NCBI RefSeq assembly: GCF_000513115.1
Contig: NZ_BAUU01000037.1
Coordinates: forward strand, 1 to 37,791
Source of the DNA: Halalkalibacter hemicellulosilyticusJCM 9152
Lineage (GTDB): Bacteria > Bacillota > Bacilli > Bacillales > Bacillaceae_D
DNA length: 37,791 nt
Direction: 5' to 3'
Shown: positions 1-8,375 of the stretch, piece by piece
Layout of the letters: every line of letters begins with the position of its first letter
Position numbering within the stretch: the first letter of the stretch is position 1
Program-made: the position numbers and the translations under genes
The notes under the pieces: generated by a model
Databases searched by the model: none
Seen by the model: the letters and a program-made list of their open reading frames with translations, nothing else
What the model was told of the DNA's origin: nothing

Positions 1-50
1 CCCCCTTTCTAGTAACTCAAAGAAGAGTAATGGCTCCGCTCGTTGCGCGA

Positions 51-79
51 CTTGCTATGAGGAACTCACTCATAGCAAG
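51..79. terminator. Hairpin, possible terminator
   Basis: An 11-bp perfect inverted repeat (CTTGCTATGAG at 51-61, its complement at 69-79) with a 7-nt loop, followed by GGTTTTC. It could end a rightward gene lying left of the window. The U-tract is short, so the terminator role is tentative. Confidence 0.35.
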
Positions 80-112
80 GTTTTCAAAATCGGGCAACGG
101 CCTTAGAATAGC

Positions 113-147
113 AAGGTCATTGAAAAAGTTTATTTTTCAATGACCTT
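113..147. terminator. 15-bp perfect stem-loop downstream of moaC
   Basis: The arm AAGGTCATTGAAAAA (113-127) is perfectly complementary to 133-147 across a 5-nt loop. It sits 26 bp past the moaC stop and its A/T-rich half gives a U-run in either direction, so it is the probable end of the leftward mobA-moaC transcript, perhaps bidirectional. Nothing else is seen in 1-173. Confidence 0.5.
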
Positions 148-173
148 CTTCATATAAGATTATGTTACACAGC

Positions 174-656
174 TTACGTTATGCTATAGTCACCGCTTTT
201 GCCGCCGGTTTTAGATAGTAGCTTTGTTTCCTTTATGACAATCGCTTTATCAACTGCTTTACACATGTCGTAAAAGGTCAGTGCAGCAGCTGATACGGCC
301 GTTAGAGCTTCCATTTCAACTCCTGTGTTCCCTTTGCAAGATACACAAGCGTCGATCATTAACTGGTAACCGTTCTCTCTTTCTTCATATTGAAAAGTGA
401 AATCCACACCTTGAATGGCAATTGGATGACACATCGGAATGAGGTCGGATGTTTTTTTAGCTGCCATAATTCCGGCAATTTGTGCAACTTGAACAGGATC
501 GCCCTTTTTTAATTGTTGTCGCTTTATCGCATCATATAAATCAGAGCTAAATTGCACATAGCAACGAGCTATGGCTGTCCGTTTCGTTTCATTCTTTGAT
601 GAAATATCGACCATTTTTGGTCGCCCTTCTTCGTTCCAATGGGAAAACTCACTCAT
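174..656 (-). CDS. moaC: Cyclic pyranopterin monophosphate synthase MoaC
   Basis: MoaC works with MoaA in the first step of molybdenum-cofactor synthesis, forming cyclic pyranopterin monophosphate in the cytosol. The 160-residue protein starts MSEFSHWNEEGRPKMVDIS, the usual MoaC opening, and carries the conserved stretches around IPMCHPI, CKGNTGVEMEALTAVS and the C-terminal KTGGKSGDY. An upstream in-frame start would add 31 residues unlike any MoaC, so I chose the ATG at 654-656, preceded by GGAG. The start overlaps the mobA stop by 8 bp, implying translational coupling in a mobA-moaC operon. In B. subtilis moaC (ydiG) lies beside rex; here it has moved to a moco cluster. The family call is secure. 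Confidence 0.95.
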   Translation of the reverse strand: MSEFSHWNEEGRPKMVDISSKNETKRTAIARCYVQFSSDLYDAIKRQQLKKGDPVQVAQIAGIMAAKKTSDLIPMCHPIAIQGVDFTFQYEERENGYQLMIDACVSCKGNTGVEMEALTAVSAAALTFYDMCKAVDKAIVIKETKLLSKTGGKSGDYSIT

Positions 657-1230
657 TTTTGTATCGACTCCATTCTGTTTGTGTGTTGATATTAATAAAA
701 TCTTGATTAGATTCATGAAATGTGACGTGGTGAACAGGGAACTGTTCAAATAAGAGCTTCATGCTTTTTTTTTGTTCTGTTAGTAGCTTTTTTATAACAG
801 GTAAGCAGCTCGCTGGGTAGAGGCTATGTAAAGGCTGCTCAAAGTTATTGGCAACAGGTACAATGATGGCTGATTGATCGCTTCGATAAGAGAGCAGGTT
901 TTTAATAAAAGTAGCTGTAACAAAGGGTGTATCAGCAGGTAACGTAAAATACCAATTTGCCGCTTTTTGTTTAACCATTGCCTGATAGAGTGCATGTAGC
1001 GGTCCTTCATATGGAGGGTTTTCAATTAAAACAGACGCACGAGAAGAAGATACGTTGAAATGAGCAGCGAGAGCTTCATTTGTCACGATCGTAATCGATT
1101 TAATACCAGCATTTTGAAAAGCAGTGATGGCATGCTCATAAAAGCGCTTCTCTTTGTAGTGTTCAAACATTTTAGGCTTGCCAAAGCGAGATGATTTTCC
1201 CCCAGCTAATAAAACTCCTTCTACGTCCAT
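649..1230 (-). CDS. mobA: Molybdenum cofactor guanylyltransferase MobA
   Basis: MobA attaches GMP from GTP to molybdopterin to make the guanine dinucleotide cofactor. The 193-residue protein has the nucleotidyltransferase signature LLAGGKSSRFGKPK near residues 7-20 and the metal-binding LPADTPF around residue 98, both typical of MobA. Length fits the family. It is read leftward, first gene of the mobA-moaC pair, and diverges from moeA with a 125-bp intergenic region that should hold both promoters. Presence of mobA suggests that at least one molybdoenzyme uses the MGD form. Confidence 0.93.
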   Translation of the reverse strand: MDVEGVLLAGGKSSRFGKPKMFEHYKEKRFYEHAITAFQNAGIKSITIVTNEALAAHFNVSSSRASVLIENPPYEGPLHALYQAMVKQKAANWYFTLPADTPFVTATFIKNLLSYRSDQSAIIVPVANNFEQPLHSLYPASCLPVIKKLLTEQKKSMKLLFEQFPVHHVTFHESNQDFININTQTEWSRYKNE

Positions 1231-1247
1231 AATTCCCCTTCTTTCTT

Positions 1248-1275
1248 TTTCAAGCGTGCCTCTTTATGCTAGAAT
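1248..1275 (+). promoter_or_regulatory. Candidate sigma-A promoter for moeA operon
   Basis: TTTCAA (1248-1253) and an extended -10 (TGC then TAGAAT, 1270-1275) are separated by 16 bp, about 80 bp before moeA. The -10 is good and the -35 only fair. This is pattern inference. Confidence 0.4.
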
Positions 1276-1355
1276 AAAGTACAATTCATTTATTATCATA
1301 ACATTTCGACATTATAAATTATACAAAACCGATAAACAAGAATGGAGTGAGAGGA

Positions 1356-2639
1356 TTGGTTGAGAGGCGAACACCGATTCAAGTAAGGGAAGCTGTACAA
1401 AGGGTGATGGGATTTTCGTTAGAACCTACGTTTGAACGAGTAAAATTAGAACAGGCGATGGGGCGTTTTTTAGCGGAGGATTTAATTGCTACACATGATG
1501 TGCCATCCTTCGATCGATCTCCGTACGATGGTTTTGCGATTCGATCAGAGGATACCGTTGGAGCGACAGCTGAGACACCTGTCACGTTTGAAGTTGTTGG
1601 TCATATTGGTGCTGGCTTTGTCTATGAGGCAGAATTAAAGGCTCAACAGGCTGTACGTATCATGACGGGAGCTCCGATTCCAAAAGGGTCTGATGCGGTT
1701 ATTATGCTAGAGCTTGTGAATGAACGATCAAATGAAATGATTGAAATTAAACGAAAAGTAAAAAAGCATGACAACATTTCATTTCAAGGTGAGGATACGA
1801 AAAAGGGCACCGTATTAGTCGAAAAAGGAACACAAATTAACCCTGGAACCATCGCTTTATTAGCGACGTTTGGATATAGTGAGGTAGCCGTTGCAAAGCG
1901 AGTGAAAATGGGTGTAATGGCAACTGGAAGTGAGCTGTTAGATGTTGATGAAGAACTCGTACCGGGAAAGATCCGTAATAGTAATACGCCTATGGTGATG
2001 GCACAAATTGAGCGAGCGGGTGGTGAAGCTGTTTATCTTGGAAAGCTAGATGATGATTTTGATTCCTGTTATGAAGCTGTTAAGAAGGCTTTACATGAAG
2101 TGGACGTGCTCATTACGACAGGCGGAGTTTCTGTTGGTGACTTTGACTTTATTCCAGAAATTTTAAAGAAGCTTGAAGCGAACGTACTCTTTAATAAAAT
2201 TGCCATGAGGCCTGGAAGTGTGACGACAGTAGCACTGTTACCAGAAGGAAAGGTGATTTACGGTTTATCTGGTAATCCATCTGCTTGCTATGTCGGTTTT
2301 GAGCTATTTGTTCGACCTATTTTGAGGAAAGCGTTCTATAGTAAGAAGCCTCACTTACGAAGGGTGACAGCTACGTTAAATGCTGATTTTCCTAAACCGA
2401 ATCCATTTATGCGTTTCGTTCGATCACAGCTGATTTTTCAGGAGAATACATTGTATGTGGAGCCATCGGGGCTAGATAAGTCTGGCGTTGTTAGTTCGCT
2501 TTCAGGAGCGGATGCTCTAATGCTATTGCCTGGCGGAACGAGAGGGTATGAGCGTGGAATGAAAGTGGATGTTCTATTACTTGATGATCATATAGGAAGT
2601 GAATGGCCGTGGGACCAGATTGTCGCGTCTTACAAATAG
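1356..2639 (+). CDS. moeA: Molybdopterin molybdenumtransferase MoeA
   Basis: MoeA inserts molybdate into adenylylated molybdopterin. The 427-residue protein has the MoeA landmarks: PSFDRSPYDGFAIRSED near residue 50, RIMTGAPIPKGSDAV near 104, the MoCF-biosynthesis signature TTGGVSVGDFDF around 255, and a C-terminal beta-barrel domain ending in a run of hydrophobic strands. I chose TTG at 1356 because the protein then starts MVERRTPIQVREAV, as in other Bacillus MoeA, and GGAG at 1344-1347 is correctly spaced; an in-frame GTG at 1347 would overlap that site. mobB overlaps its 3' end by 37 bp. Confidence 0.95.
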   Translation: MVERRTPIQVREAVQRVMGFSLEPTFERVKLEQAMGRFLAEDLIATHDVPSFDRSPYDGFAIRSEDTVGATAETPVTFEVVGHIGAGFVYEAELKAQQAVRIMTGAPIPKGSDAVIMLELVNERSNEMIEIKRKVKKHDNISFQGEDTKKGTVLVEKGTQINPGTIALLATFGYSEVAVAKRVKMGVMATGSELLDVDEELVPGKIRNSNTPMVMAQIERAGGEAVYLGKLDDDFDSCYEAVKKALHEVDVLITTGGVSVGDFDFIPEILKKLEANVLFNKIAMRPGSVTTVALLPEGKVIYGLSGNPSACYVGFELFVRPILRKAFYSKKPHLRRVTATLNADFPKPNPFMRFVRSQLIFQENTLYVEPSGLDKSGVVSSLSGADALMLLPGGTRGYERGMKVDVLLLDDHIGSEWPWDQIVASYK

Positions 2640-3124
2640 TTGGCTTCTCAAATAGTGGAAAGACGACGTTAATGGAAAAAATCCTTGAACGGTGTAAGGA
2701 GGAGCTTGCATGGAATGTAGTAACCATTAAGCACCATGGCCATCGAGGAGAACGACTATATGATAGTCGAGAAGTAAAGGATAGTGATCGTCACTTGAAA
2801 GCCGGTGCAATGATGACGGTTGTCGAAGGTGGAGGAGACTTCATCCTTCATAAGCAAAACCATGTTGAAAGCTTGGCGCAGACGATTAAGTTACTCCGGT
2901 ACTTAGAGGCAGATTTCATATTAGTGGAAGGGTATAAGAGTGAATGTTATCCAAAGGTCGTCATATTGAAAGGGCATGGCGATCAACGTCTATTGGACGG
3001 AATGGAAAATGTGCAAGTGATCATTACGTGGGGGAGACCTTTTGAAGCAGATGTACCTGTGTTTTCCATTTATGAGGAAGAAAAGTATGTACCATTTATT
3101 GTGAAACGAATAAGGAGCTTATAA
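2603..3124 (+). CDS. mobB: Molybdopterin-guanine dinucleotide biosynthesis adaptor MobB
   Basis: MobB is a P-loop GTP-binding accessory protein of MobA. The 173-residue sequence has a Walker A motif GFSNSGKTT near residues 14-22, followed by IKHHGH and the DSDRHLKAGA and VEGYKSE segments typical of MobB. It starts at an ATG inside the moeA 3' end with AGGA just upstream, and its stop TAA overlaps the moaE ATG by one base. Such nested overlaps indicate one tightly coupled transcript moeA-mobB-moaE-moaD. Confidence 0.92.
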   Translation: MAVGPDCRVLQIVGFSNSGKTTLMEKILERCKEELAWNVVTIKHHGHRGERLYDSREVKDSDRHLKAGAMMTVVEGGGDFILHKQNHVESLAQTIKLLRYLEADFILVEGYKSECYPKVVILKGHGDQRLLDGMENVQVIITWGRPFEADVPVFSIYEEEKYVPFIVKRIRSL

Positions 3125-3600
3125 TGAAACAATCAATGTTTGAAATTAGTCAAGAGCCGTTATCGGTAGAGGATTTAGTAGCAAAGGTAACTCGTCGAGA
3201 GTGTGGTGCGATAGCAACTTTTATCGGAACTGTTCGAGAATTTACACAAGGAAAGCAGACGCTCCAGCTGGAGTATCAGGCATATGAATCGATGGCTATA
3301 AAAAAGTTGCAGCAAATTGGTCAAGAAGTGGAGGAAAAGTGGCCGGGAGCAACAGTCGCAATCTCTCACCGAATTGGCTTGCTGCAAATTTCCGATATTG
3401 CCGTCATTATCGCCGTTTCTACCCCGCATCGTAAAGCAGCGTATGAAGCGAATGCATATGCAATGGAAAGAATTAAAGAAATGGTTCCAATTTGGAAGAA
3501 GGAATATTGGCACGATGGTACGAAATGGATTGGCGATCAGGCTGGTGAAACACCTTACCCTTTAGGTGAACCGCATGGTGGAGGTGAGTCTCATGATTAA
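3124..3600 (+). CDS. moaE: Molybdopterin synthase large subunit MoaE
   Basis: MoaE is the catalytic subunit that, with MoaD, converts cyclic pyranopterin monophosphate to molybdopterin. The 158-residue protein shows GAIATFIGTVRE near residues 28-39, LEYQAYESMA, HRIGLLQISD and the active-site region RIKEMVPIWKKE, in the usual order. AAGGAG precedes the ATG, which overlaps the mobB stop by one base. The 3' end overlaps moaD by 8 bp, fitting the obligate partnership of the two subunits. Confidence 0.95.
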   Translation: MKQSMFEISQEPLSVEDLVAKVTRRECGAIATFIGTVREFTQGKQTLQLEYQAYESMAIKKLQQIGQEVEEKWPGATVAISHRIGLLQISDIAVIIAVSTPHRKAAYEANAYAMERIKEMVPIWKKEYWHDGTKWIGDQAGETPYPLGEPHGGGESHD

Positions 3601-3826
3601 AGTATTATTGTTTGCACAGCTACAAGAAGAGAGCGGTCAGAACGAAATCAACCTAGAGCTAGCACCGATCACCATTAAACAATTAAAGGAGCTGCTCATA
3701 CGCGATTACTCGATACGTACGTTTGATAATGTCATGGTTGCTGTAAATGAGGAGTTTGCCCAAGAGGAAGAAGTTGTGAAAAATGGTGATATAGTTGCTT
3801 TCATCCCTCCGGTTAGTGGAGGCTAG
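3593..3826 (+). CDS. moaD: Molybdopterin synthase sulfur-carrier subunit MoaD
   Basis: MoaD is the ubiquitin-like sulfur carrier of molybdopterin synthase; its C-terminal Gly-Gly is thiocarboxylated. The 77-residue product starts MIKVLLFAQLQEE and ends FIPPVSGG, with the diagnostic terminal GG. The ATG at 3593 is preceded by GGAGGTGAG. It is last in the moeA-mobB-moaE-moaD operon. No moeB (MoaD-activating enzyme) or moaA is in the window, so those must lie elsewhere. Confidence 0.95.
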   Translation: MIKVLLFAQLQEESGQNEINLELAPITIKQLKELLIRDYSIRTFDNVMVAVNEEFAQEEEVVKNGDIVAFIPPVSGG

Positions 3827-3862
3827 AAGAGCAGGTCATAATAGATTAAGAGAGTATTGAGA

Positions 3863-3903
3863 AAAATGCTTCATTAGGTTAAAGCCTATTGGAGCATTTT
3901 TTG
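3863..3903 (+). terminator. Intrinsic terminator of the moeA-moaD operon
   Basis: AAAATGCT and ATTAGG pair, with a small mismatch, with CCTAT and AGCATTTT across a short loop, and the 3' arm runs into a T-tract. It lies about 35 bp after moaD. The remaining 190 bp up to the kinase gene is AT-rich and presumably holds its promoter, though I see no clear -35/-10 pair. Confidence 0.7.
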
Positions 3904-4095
3904 TTTATTGAAAATATGCATGATTACGTACATTGCTGATAGGACATTGAAAAAGGTGTATGTATAGATCTTCTTTTGTAGTCGTATCGTTCCTTCATAC
4001 TTTTTTAAATATGATATGTTGTTTCTATATGTAGCATGCAATGAAACCTTTGTTATCCTTAAGTAAGCGTTATCAAAAAAGAGGTGGAATTTAGA

Positions 4096-5736
4096 ATGTC
4101 TAATCGCTGGTTTCGCACCTTACGTAATCAAATATTGGTTGTTTTTGTGATAGCAATGGCGATTGTCATGTCGTTTGTTGCAGTGATGACGTACAATATG
4201 GTCGCATCGATGTTAACAAATAATGCAGAAAAGCAAATTCAACAAACCGTCACACAAGCGAGTGGTCGCGTAGATGCTCTCTATCATCAGCTTGATATGA
4301 TTACAAATCAAGTTGCAACAAATGCTTACGTTCAAGACCTTTTGTTAGAAGAAGTAAACGGACAAACAACGCTGTTCCATCAACGCCAATCACTAATGCA
4401 AATCGTCGATTCCTTTCAAGTATATTCGAATGGGATTGATGCTTTTGAATTATATTTGTCTAATGAACGTCGGTTGTTTCCGTTGAATGAAGCTTCACTT
4501 TCAGAACGAATTGACGATAGATGGATACGAAAAGCAGAAGAGGAAAAAGGACGACTTGTTTGGATCGGGAAGGATCGGGATAAACCTGGTTATTTCCTTG
4601 CATTGAGACAAGTGAATTTAATGAATAAATGGTTTTCGAAAGGAGGATATTTATTAGTTCGTATCAAGCCTACTTATTTTGAAGTGCACGATTCAATGAT
4701 GGAAAGTGAATGGATGATTGTGGTCGATGAACAATATGAATCAGTTGCTTCAAACTATCCGGGTCATGAACAAAAGCTTCTTAGTCAAGATGAAGCAACG
4801 TTTACTATGCATCAACAAGACTACATAAAAGTTTACCATGAATCAGTTGAAACGGGATGGCGTACGTATATGTTTACCCCTGTTCAAATGATTACACGTG
4901 AAGTTTCTGCATTACGACTAGCTCTTATTCTTTCAGCAGGGTTGGGTTTCTTTGTATTTATGTTATTTTCTTATTTGTTAGCAACGTATGTAACAAAACC
5001 TCTTATTCGATTAACAAATACGATGCGACAAGGAAAGGATGGTGAATTAAAAACGATTCCTGTTCGTACAACGACGGTGGAAATGAATGAGTTAAATCAA
5101 TCGTACAATCAAATGGTGGAGACGATCAATCATTTAATTGAAGCGGTGTATGCAAAGGAGATTGTCCGTCATCGATCTGAACTGAAAGCTTTACAGGCAC
5201 AAATCCACCCTCATTTTCTGTATAACACTCTTGAAGCGTTGTATTGGGCATTGGAAGAAAAAGACGAGGAGGAATTAGCTGAGTATGTTATTACATTATC
5301 AGAATTGTTTCGCTATACGATAAGTGATCAAAAAAAGGATGATTGGGTTTCCTTAAGGGAGGAGCTCGATCATGTTGAACGGTACTTGTATGTAATGCAG
5401 ATCCGTTTTGGAGATCGAATCTCTTGGCATATTGATGCTCCTAATGAATTTAATCAATGTATGATACCGAAGCTAACGATTCAACCATTAGTTGAAAATG
5501 CAATCTTGCATGGTATTGGTAATCGAAGTGAAGGTGGCGTAGTTCAAGTGCGAATAGAGCCATCGGACGTAGTAAATCGCTTAAGCATCTTCATTAGTGA
5601 TAATGGTATTGGGATGGATCAAAAAACAATTAACGATGTGTTTCAACAAGCGTATAGCAGTCAAAAAGGAATGGGAATGACAAATGTGAACAAACGCCTC
5701 CAATTATATTATAAAGAAATTCATCATCGAGCTTAG
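4096..5736 (+). CDS. YesM-like sensor histidine kinase, C-terminus lost by frameshift
   Basis: Membrane sensor kinase of the YesM (LytS/HPK7-like) family. An N-terminal TM helix (about residues 15-37), an extracellular sensing domain, a second TM helix (about 275-297) and a HAMP region precede the kinase core: phospho-acceptor motif HPHFLYN (His373), N box LVENAILHG (about 465-473), G1 box DNGIGMD (about 502) and GMGMTNVNKRL (525 on). The reading frame stops at 5734-5736 after YYKEIHHRA, just before the expected G2 motif. That missing end is encoded in another frame directly downstream (5730-5813), so a one-base loss near 5728-5733, or a sequence error, has truncated it. Start ATG 4096 follows GAGGTGG. 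Its response regulator is the next gene. Confidence 0.85.
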   Translation: MSNRWFRTLRNQILVVFVIAMAIVMSFVAVMTYNMVASMLTNNAEKQIQQTVTQASGRVDALYHQLDMITNQVATNAYVQDLLLEEVNGQTTLFHQRQSLMQIVDSFQVYSNGIDAFELYLSNERRLFPLNEASLSERIDDRWIRKAEEEKGRLVWIGKDRDKPGYFLALRQVNLMNKWFSKGGYLLVRIKPTYFEVHDSMMESEWMIVVDEQYESVASNYPGHEQKLLSQDEATFTMHQQDYIKVYHESVETGWRTYMFTPVQMITREVSALRLALILSAGLGFFVFMLFSYLLATYVTKPLIRLTNTMRQGKDGELKTIPVRTTTVEMNELNQSYNQMVETINHLIEAVYAKEIVRHRSELKALQAQIHPHFLYNTLEALYWALEEKDEEELAEYVITLSELFRYTISDQKKDDWVSLREELDHVERYLYVMQIRFGDRISWHIDAPNEFNQCMIPKLTIQPLVENAILHGIGNRSEGGVVQVRIEPSDVVNRLSIFISDNGIGMDQKTINDVFQQAYSSQKGMGMTNVNKRLQLYYKEIHHRA

Positions 5737-5813
5737 CCATTAAAAGTGATAGTGGGAACGGAACCTGTGTTTATTTTGACATTCCTATGGGAGAGGGTGT
5801 TCACGATGAATAG
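5730..5813 (+). pseudogene. Out-of-frame C-terminal end of the YesM-like kinase
   Basis: Read from 5730 in the frame one base behind that of the kinase gene, this stretch gives SLAIKSDSGNGTCVYFDIP and then MGEGVHDE and a stop at 5811-5813. GNGTCVYFDIP is the usual last strand and G2 box of histidine kinase ATPase domains. Its stop overlaps the regulator start by 8 bp (ATGAATAG), the spacing expected of an intact kinase-regulator pair, so this is the ancestral 3' end of the kinase gene. Confidence 0.75.
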
Positions 5814-6579
5814 AACGATATTAGTCGTAGATGATGAGCCGAGAACGAGGGAAGGTATTAGTAAAACGTTAGAGCAATGGGCTCAATATTCGATTGAAGT
5901 TATAAGTGCGAGCACGGGACGGGATGCTATTAAAATAGTAAGTGAGAGGCCAATTGATATTTTAATTACGGACATTAGGATGCCAGAGATGACAGGCTTA
6001 GAAGTTATTCAGCTTCTAGCGGAGATGGACGTGAAACCGATCGTATTAATTATGTCAGCTTATTCAGATTTTCATTATGCCCAAGAAGCCATTCGACATG
6101 GGGTCATTAATTATCTGTTAAAGCCAATTAGAAAAAAAGAGTTAATTGAAGCCGTTGAGCGTGCAATTGCTAAGAAAGAGGATCAAGAACAAGGACAGCG
6201 ATTAACGAAAGTCATTGATTTACAGCTGTTAGAGCAAGCGGATTTTAATAACGAGAGATATGAACCGGCGATTGAAAAGGCACTAAGATATATCGATGAT
6301 CACATTAAAGAGAAGGTTAGCTTACAAGATGTCGCGAACGCTGTCCATTTAAACGGAAGTTATTTTAGTACATTATTTAAAGAGGAAGTTGGGATCAATT
6401 TTAGTGAATATGTGACAAGAAAAAGAATTCAAAGTGCCAAGCATTTGTTGCTACAGTCCGATATGCCGATTTCGCTAATTGCAGAGGAAGTCGGTTATCA
6501 AACACAAAAGTATTTCAATAAAATTTTCAAGGAGTACGAAGGTGTTACTCCTGGCTATTACCGAAAAACATATAAATGA
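5806..6579 (+). CDS. YesN-like response regulator with AraC-type HTH domain
   Basis: DNA-binding response regulator that should be phosphorylated by the preceding kinase. The receiver domain starts ILVVDDEP, has the phospho-acceptor Asp56 in ITDIRMPEMTG and Lys106 in LLKPI. A short linker leads to a C-terminal AraC/XylS helix-turn-helix domain (about residues 165-257; LQDVANAVHLNGSYFSTLFK, then PISLIAEEVGYQTQKYFNKI). At 257 residues it is a short-linker member of the YesN group. I chose ATG 5806, preceded by GAGAGGGTG; a longer in-frame start at 5746 adds residues encoded by the kinase's displaced end. It most likely activates the downstream ABC importer. Confidence 0.9.
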   Translation: MNRTILVVDDEPRTREGISKTLEQWAQYSIEVISASTGRDAIKIVSERPIDILITDIRMPEMTGLEVIQLLAEMDVKPIVLIMSAYSDFHYAQEAIRHGVINYLLKPIRKKELIEAVERAIAKKEDQEQGQRLTKVIDLQLLEQADFNNERYEPAIEKALRYIDDHIKEKVSLQDVANAVHLNGSYFSTLFKEEVGINFSEYVTRKRIQSAKHLLLQSDMPISLIAEEVGYQTQKYFNKIFKEYEGVTPGYYRKTYK

Positions 6580-6756
6580 ATCATTTAAAAAGGCTATTTT
6601 AAACAAGGAAATGGTTTTGTTTTTTGAATAGCATTAAACATCCTATAAAGCAGATTCTAAAAAAAGTGGAAAATGATACAAACATCGTGCCCTTATACCA
6701 ATGCTCGTTCCTTGTTACACTCAAGAGGATTAAAAAATAGTAAGGGGGATATTCAT

Positions 6757-8109
6757 TTGAAAAAGAAAGCGTATTCACTATGTGTCGTATGGTCTGTGTT
6801 TCTTTTGTTCGTATTGGCTGCTTGTGGAGGCACAGATTCAGATGGAACGGCAGATGAACAGCAAGGAGCGTCAAATGATGCTAATGACTCGGGTTCAGAA
6901 GAGCAAGCAGATGTAACGATTGATTTCATGCATCTTTGGCCTGCCGGTACTTCAGCTGGTCAGAATCGAATTGTCAATGAGATTATTGATCAATATATTG
7001 AAGAGAATCCGCATGTAACGATTGAGCAGGAAGTTCTAGAGAACGAGCAATACAAAAATAAATTACAAGTTGTATCGTCTTCTAATCAGCTACCTGATGT
7101 TGGAATGACTTGGCCAGCTGGTTTTATGGAGCCTTATGTCAAAGGGGAGTTATTTGCGCCGTTAGATGATGTGCTTGATGGTGGACTTCAAGAGTCATTT
7201 GTTGCCGGAACATTAGAGGCTTATGAAATGGATGATACGTTTTATGCGTTACCACTTGAGTTGAATATAGCTCCAGTGTATTATAACAAAGCTATTTTTG
7301 CTGAGTATGATTTAGATGTACCTGAAACGTATGATGATTTTCTTCATATTGTTGATACGTTAGTTGAGAATGGAGTTGCTCCTATCGCACTTGGAAATAG
7401 AGATCGTTGGACGGGATCGCTTTGGTATATGTATTTAGCTGATCGTTACGGTGGTCCTGATGCGTTGAATTCAGCGATTGATCGTAGCGGAACATTTGAA
7501 ACTTCGGAATTAATTGATGCTGCTGAAAGTGTAGTAGATCTCGTTGAAAGAGATGCTTTTAATCGTGGCTTTAATGGGTTGAATAATGATGAAGCGAAAG
7601 CAGAATTTTTAAATGAAACAGCTGCTATGTATTTGATGGGGTCATGGGAATTACCGAACTTCACTACAAATGATGAAATTCCACAAGAGTTTAGAGATCA
7701 GGTCGGTTTCTTTAAATTCCCTACCATTGATGGTGGAGCAGGTGACATAGACAGTTGGGTAGGTGGACCTGGTGTTGGCTTCTTTGTTGCAGAGAATTCA
7801 GATGTGAAAGATGAAGCAAAGGATTTCATTCGTTTCTTCGTTGAGAAGTGGGGTGAACAAGCAGTGACAGGAGCGGGTGTTATTCCTGCCACTCAGGTTG
7901 ATACGGATGCTGTTGACTTACCAGATCTTTATATTGATGTATTAAGTGAATTGAATCAAGCTACGAATATTACGTTATTTGCAGACGTTCAAATGAGCGC
8001 TGGCGTAGCAGAGACTCACTTAAATATGATTCAATCTCTATTTGGCCAAGAAGTGTCTCCAGAAGATTTTGCGAAAACACATGAAGAGGCACTAGCAGAC
8101 GAAGAATAA
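6757..8109 (+). CDS. Sugar ABC transporter substrate-binding lipoprotein (CUT1 type)
   Basis: Extracellular solute-binding protein, family 1, which captures a sugar or oligosaccharide and delivers it to the two permeases downstream. The 450-residue protein has a lipoprotein signal peptide (KKK, hydrophobic stretch, lipobox LAAC with Cys23), an acidic Ser/Asp-rich tether, then a full binding domain starting near VTIDFMHLWPAGTSAG. Start TTG 6757 follows AAGGGGG; an in-frame start at 6673 would put 28 unrelated residues before the signal peptide. The acidic composition suits a protein exposed to an alkaline or salty medium. No ATPase gene is present, so a shared MsmX-type ATPase is likely. The substrate cannot be told from sequence. 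Confidence 0.9.
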   Translation: MKKKAYSLCVVWSVFLLFVLAACGGTDSDGTADEQQGASNDANDSGSEEQADVTIDFMHLWPAGTSAGQNRIVNEIIDQYIEENPHVTIEQEVLENEQYKNKLQVVSSSNQLPDVGMTWPAGFMEPYVKGELFAPLDDVLDGGLQESFVAGTLEAYEMDDTFYALPLELNIAPVYYNKAIFAEYDLDVPETYDDFLHIVDTLVENGVAPIALGNRDRWTGSLWYMYLADRYGGPDALNSAIDRSGTFETSELIDAAESVVDLVERDAFNRGFNGLNNDEAKAEFLNETAAMYLMGSWELPNFTTNDEIPQEFRDQVGFFKFPTIDGGAGDIDSWVGGPGVGFFVAENSDVKDEAKDFIRFFVEKWGEQAVTGAGVIPATQVDTDAVDLPDLYIDVLSELNQATNITLFADVQMSAGVAETHLNMIQSLFGQEVSPEDFAKTHEEALADEE

Positions 8110-8123
8110 TGGGTGAGTGAAGA

Positions 8124-8188
8124 AGGAGATGTCTCCATTTCGGAATGCGAGACACCTCCTTTCTTAAAAGAAAACAGCTTTTAAGAAA
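8124..8188 (+). other. Two intercistronic hairpins after the binding-protein gene
   Basis: First hairpin: 8124-8135 pairs with 8149-8160 (12 bp, one mismatch). Second: TTTCTTAAAAG (8160-8170) pairs perfectly with 8178-8188. With the terminator just downstream they form a stacked structure likely to stabilise the lipoprotein mRNA end and limit read-through into the permease genes. Confidence 0.5.
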
Positions 8189-8190
8189 AG

Positions 8191-8211
8191 ACCGCTACTG
8201 CGGTTTTTTTT
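8191..8211 (+). terminator. Intrinsic terminator between binding protein and permeases
   Basis: ACCGC, loop TACT, GCGGT, then seven T residues: a textbook intrinsic terminator. Located inside an otherwise collinear transporter operon, it probably gives higher expression of the binding protein than of the permeases. The following 164 bp to the first permease shows no clear second promoter. Confidence 0.75.
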
Positions 8212-8375
8212 ACAGAATACATAATGTATATGTTCATTCTATTTTAAAACAAAGTACGAAAATACCTTTAGAAGGTTAATCAAAGAGGGATGAAGGAGCC
8301 AGTTCGTTACACGTTGAACAATTTGTCACGACTACACAGATGAAATTTATAAAAATGGAAAGGAGATGGGTGAAA

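Noticed and set aside
5746-5805. Longer N-terminus for the response regulator (GTG at 5746)
   Set aside because: These codons overlap the displaced kinase C-terminus and precede the standard receiver start MNRTILVVDDEP, which has its own ribosome site.
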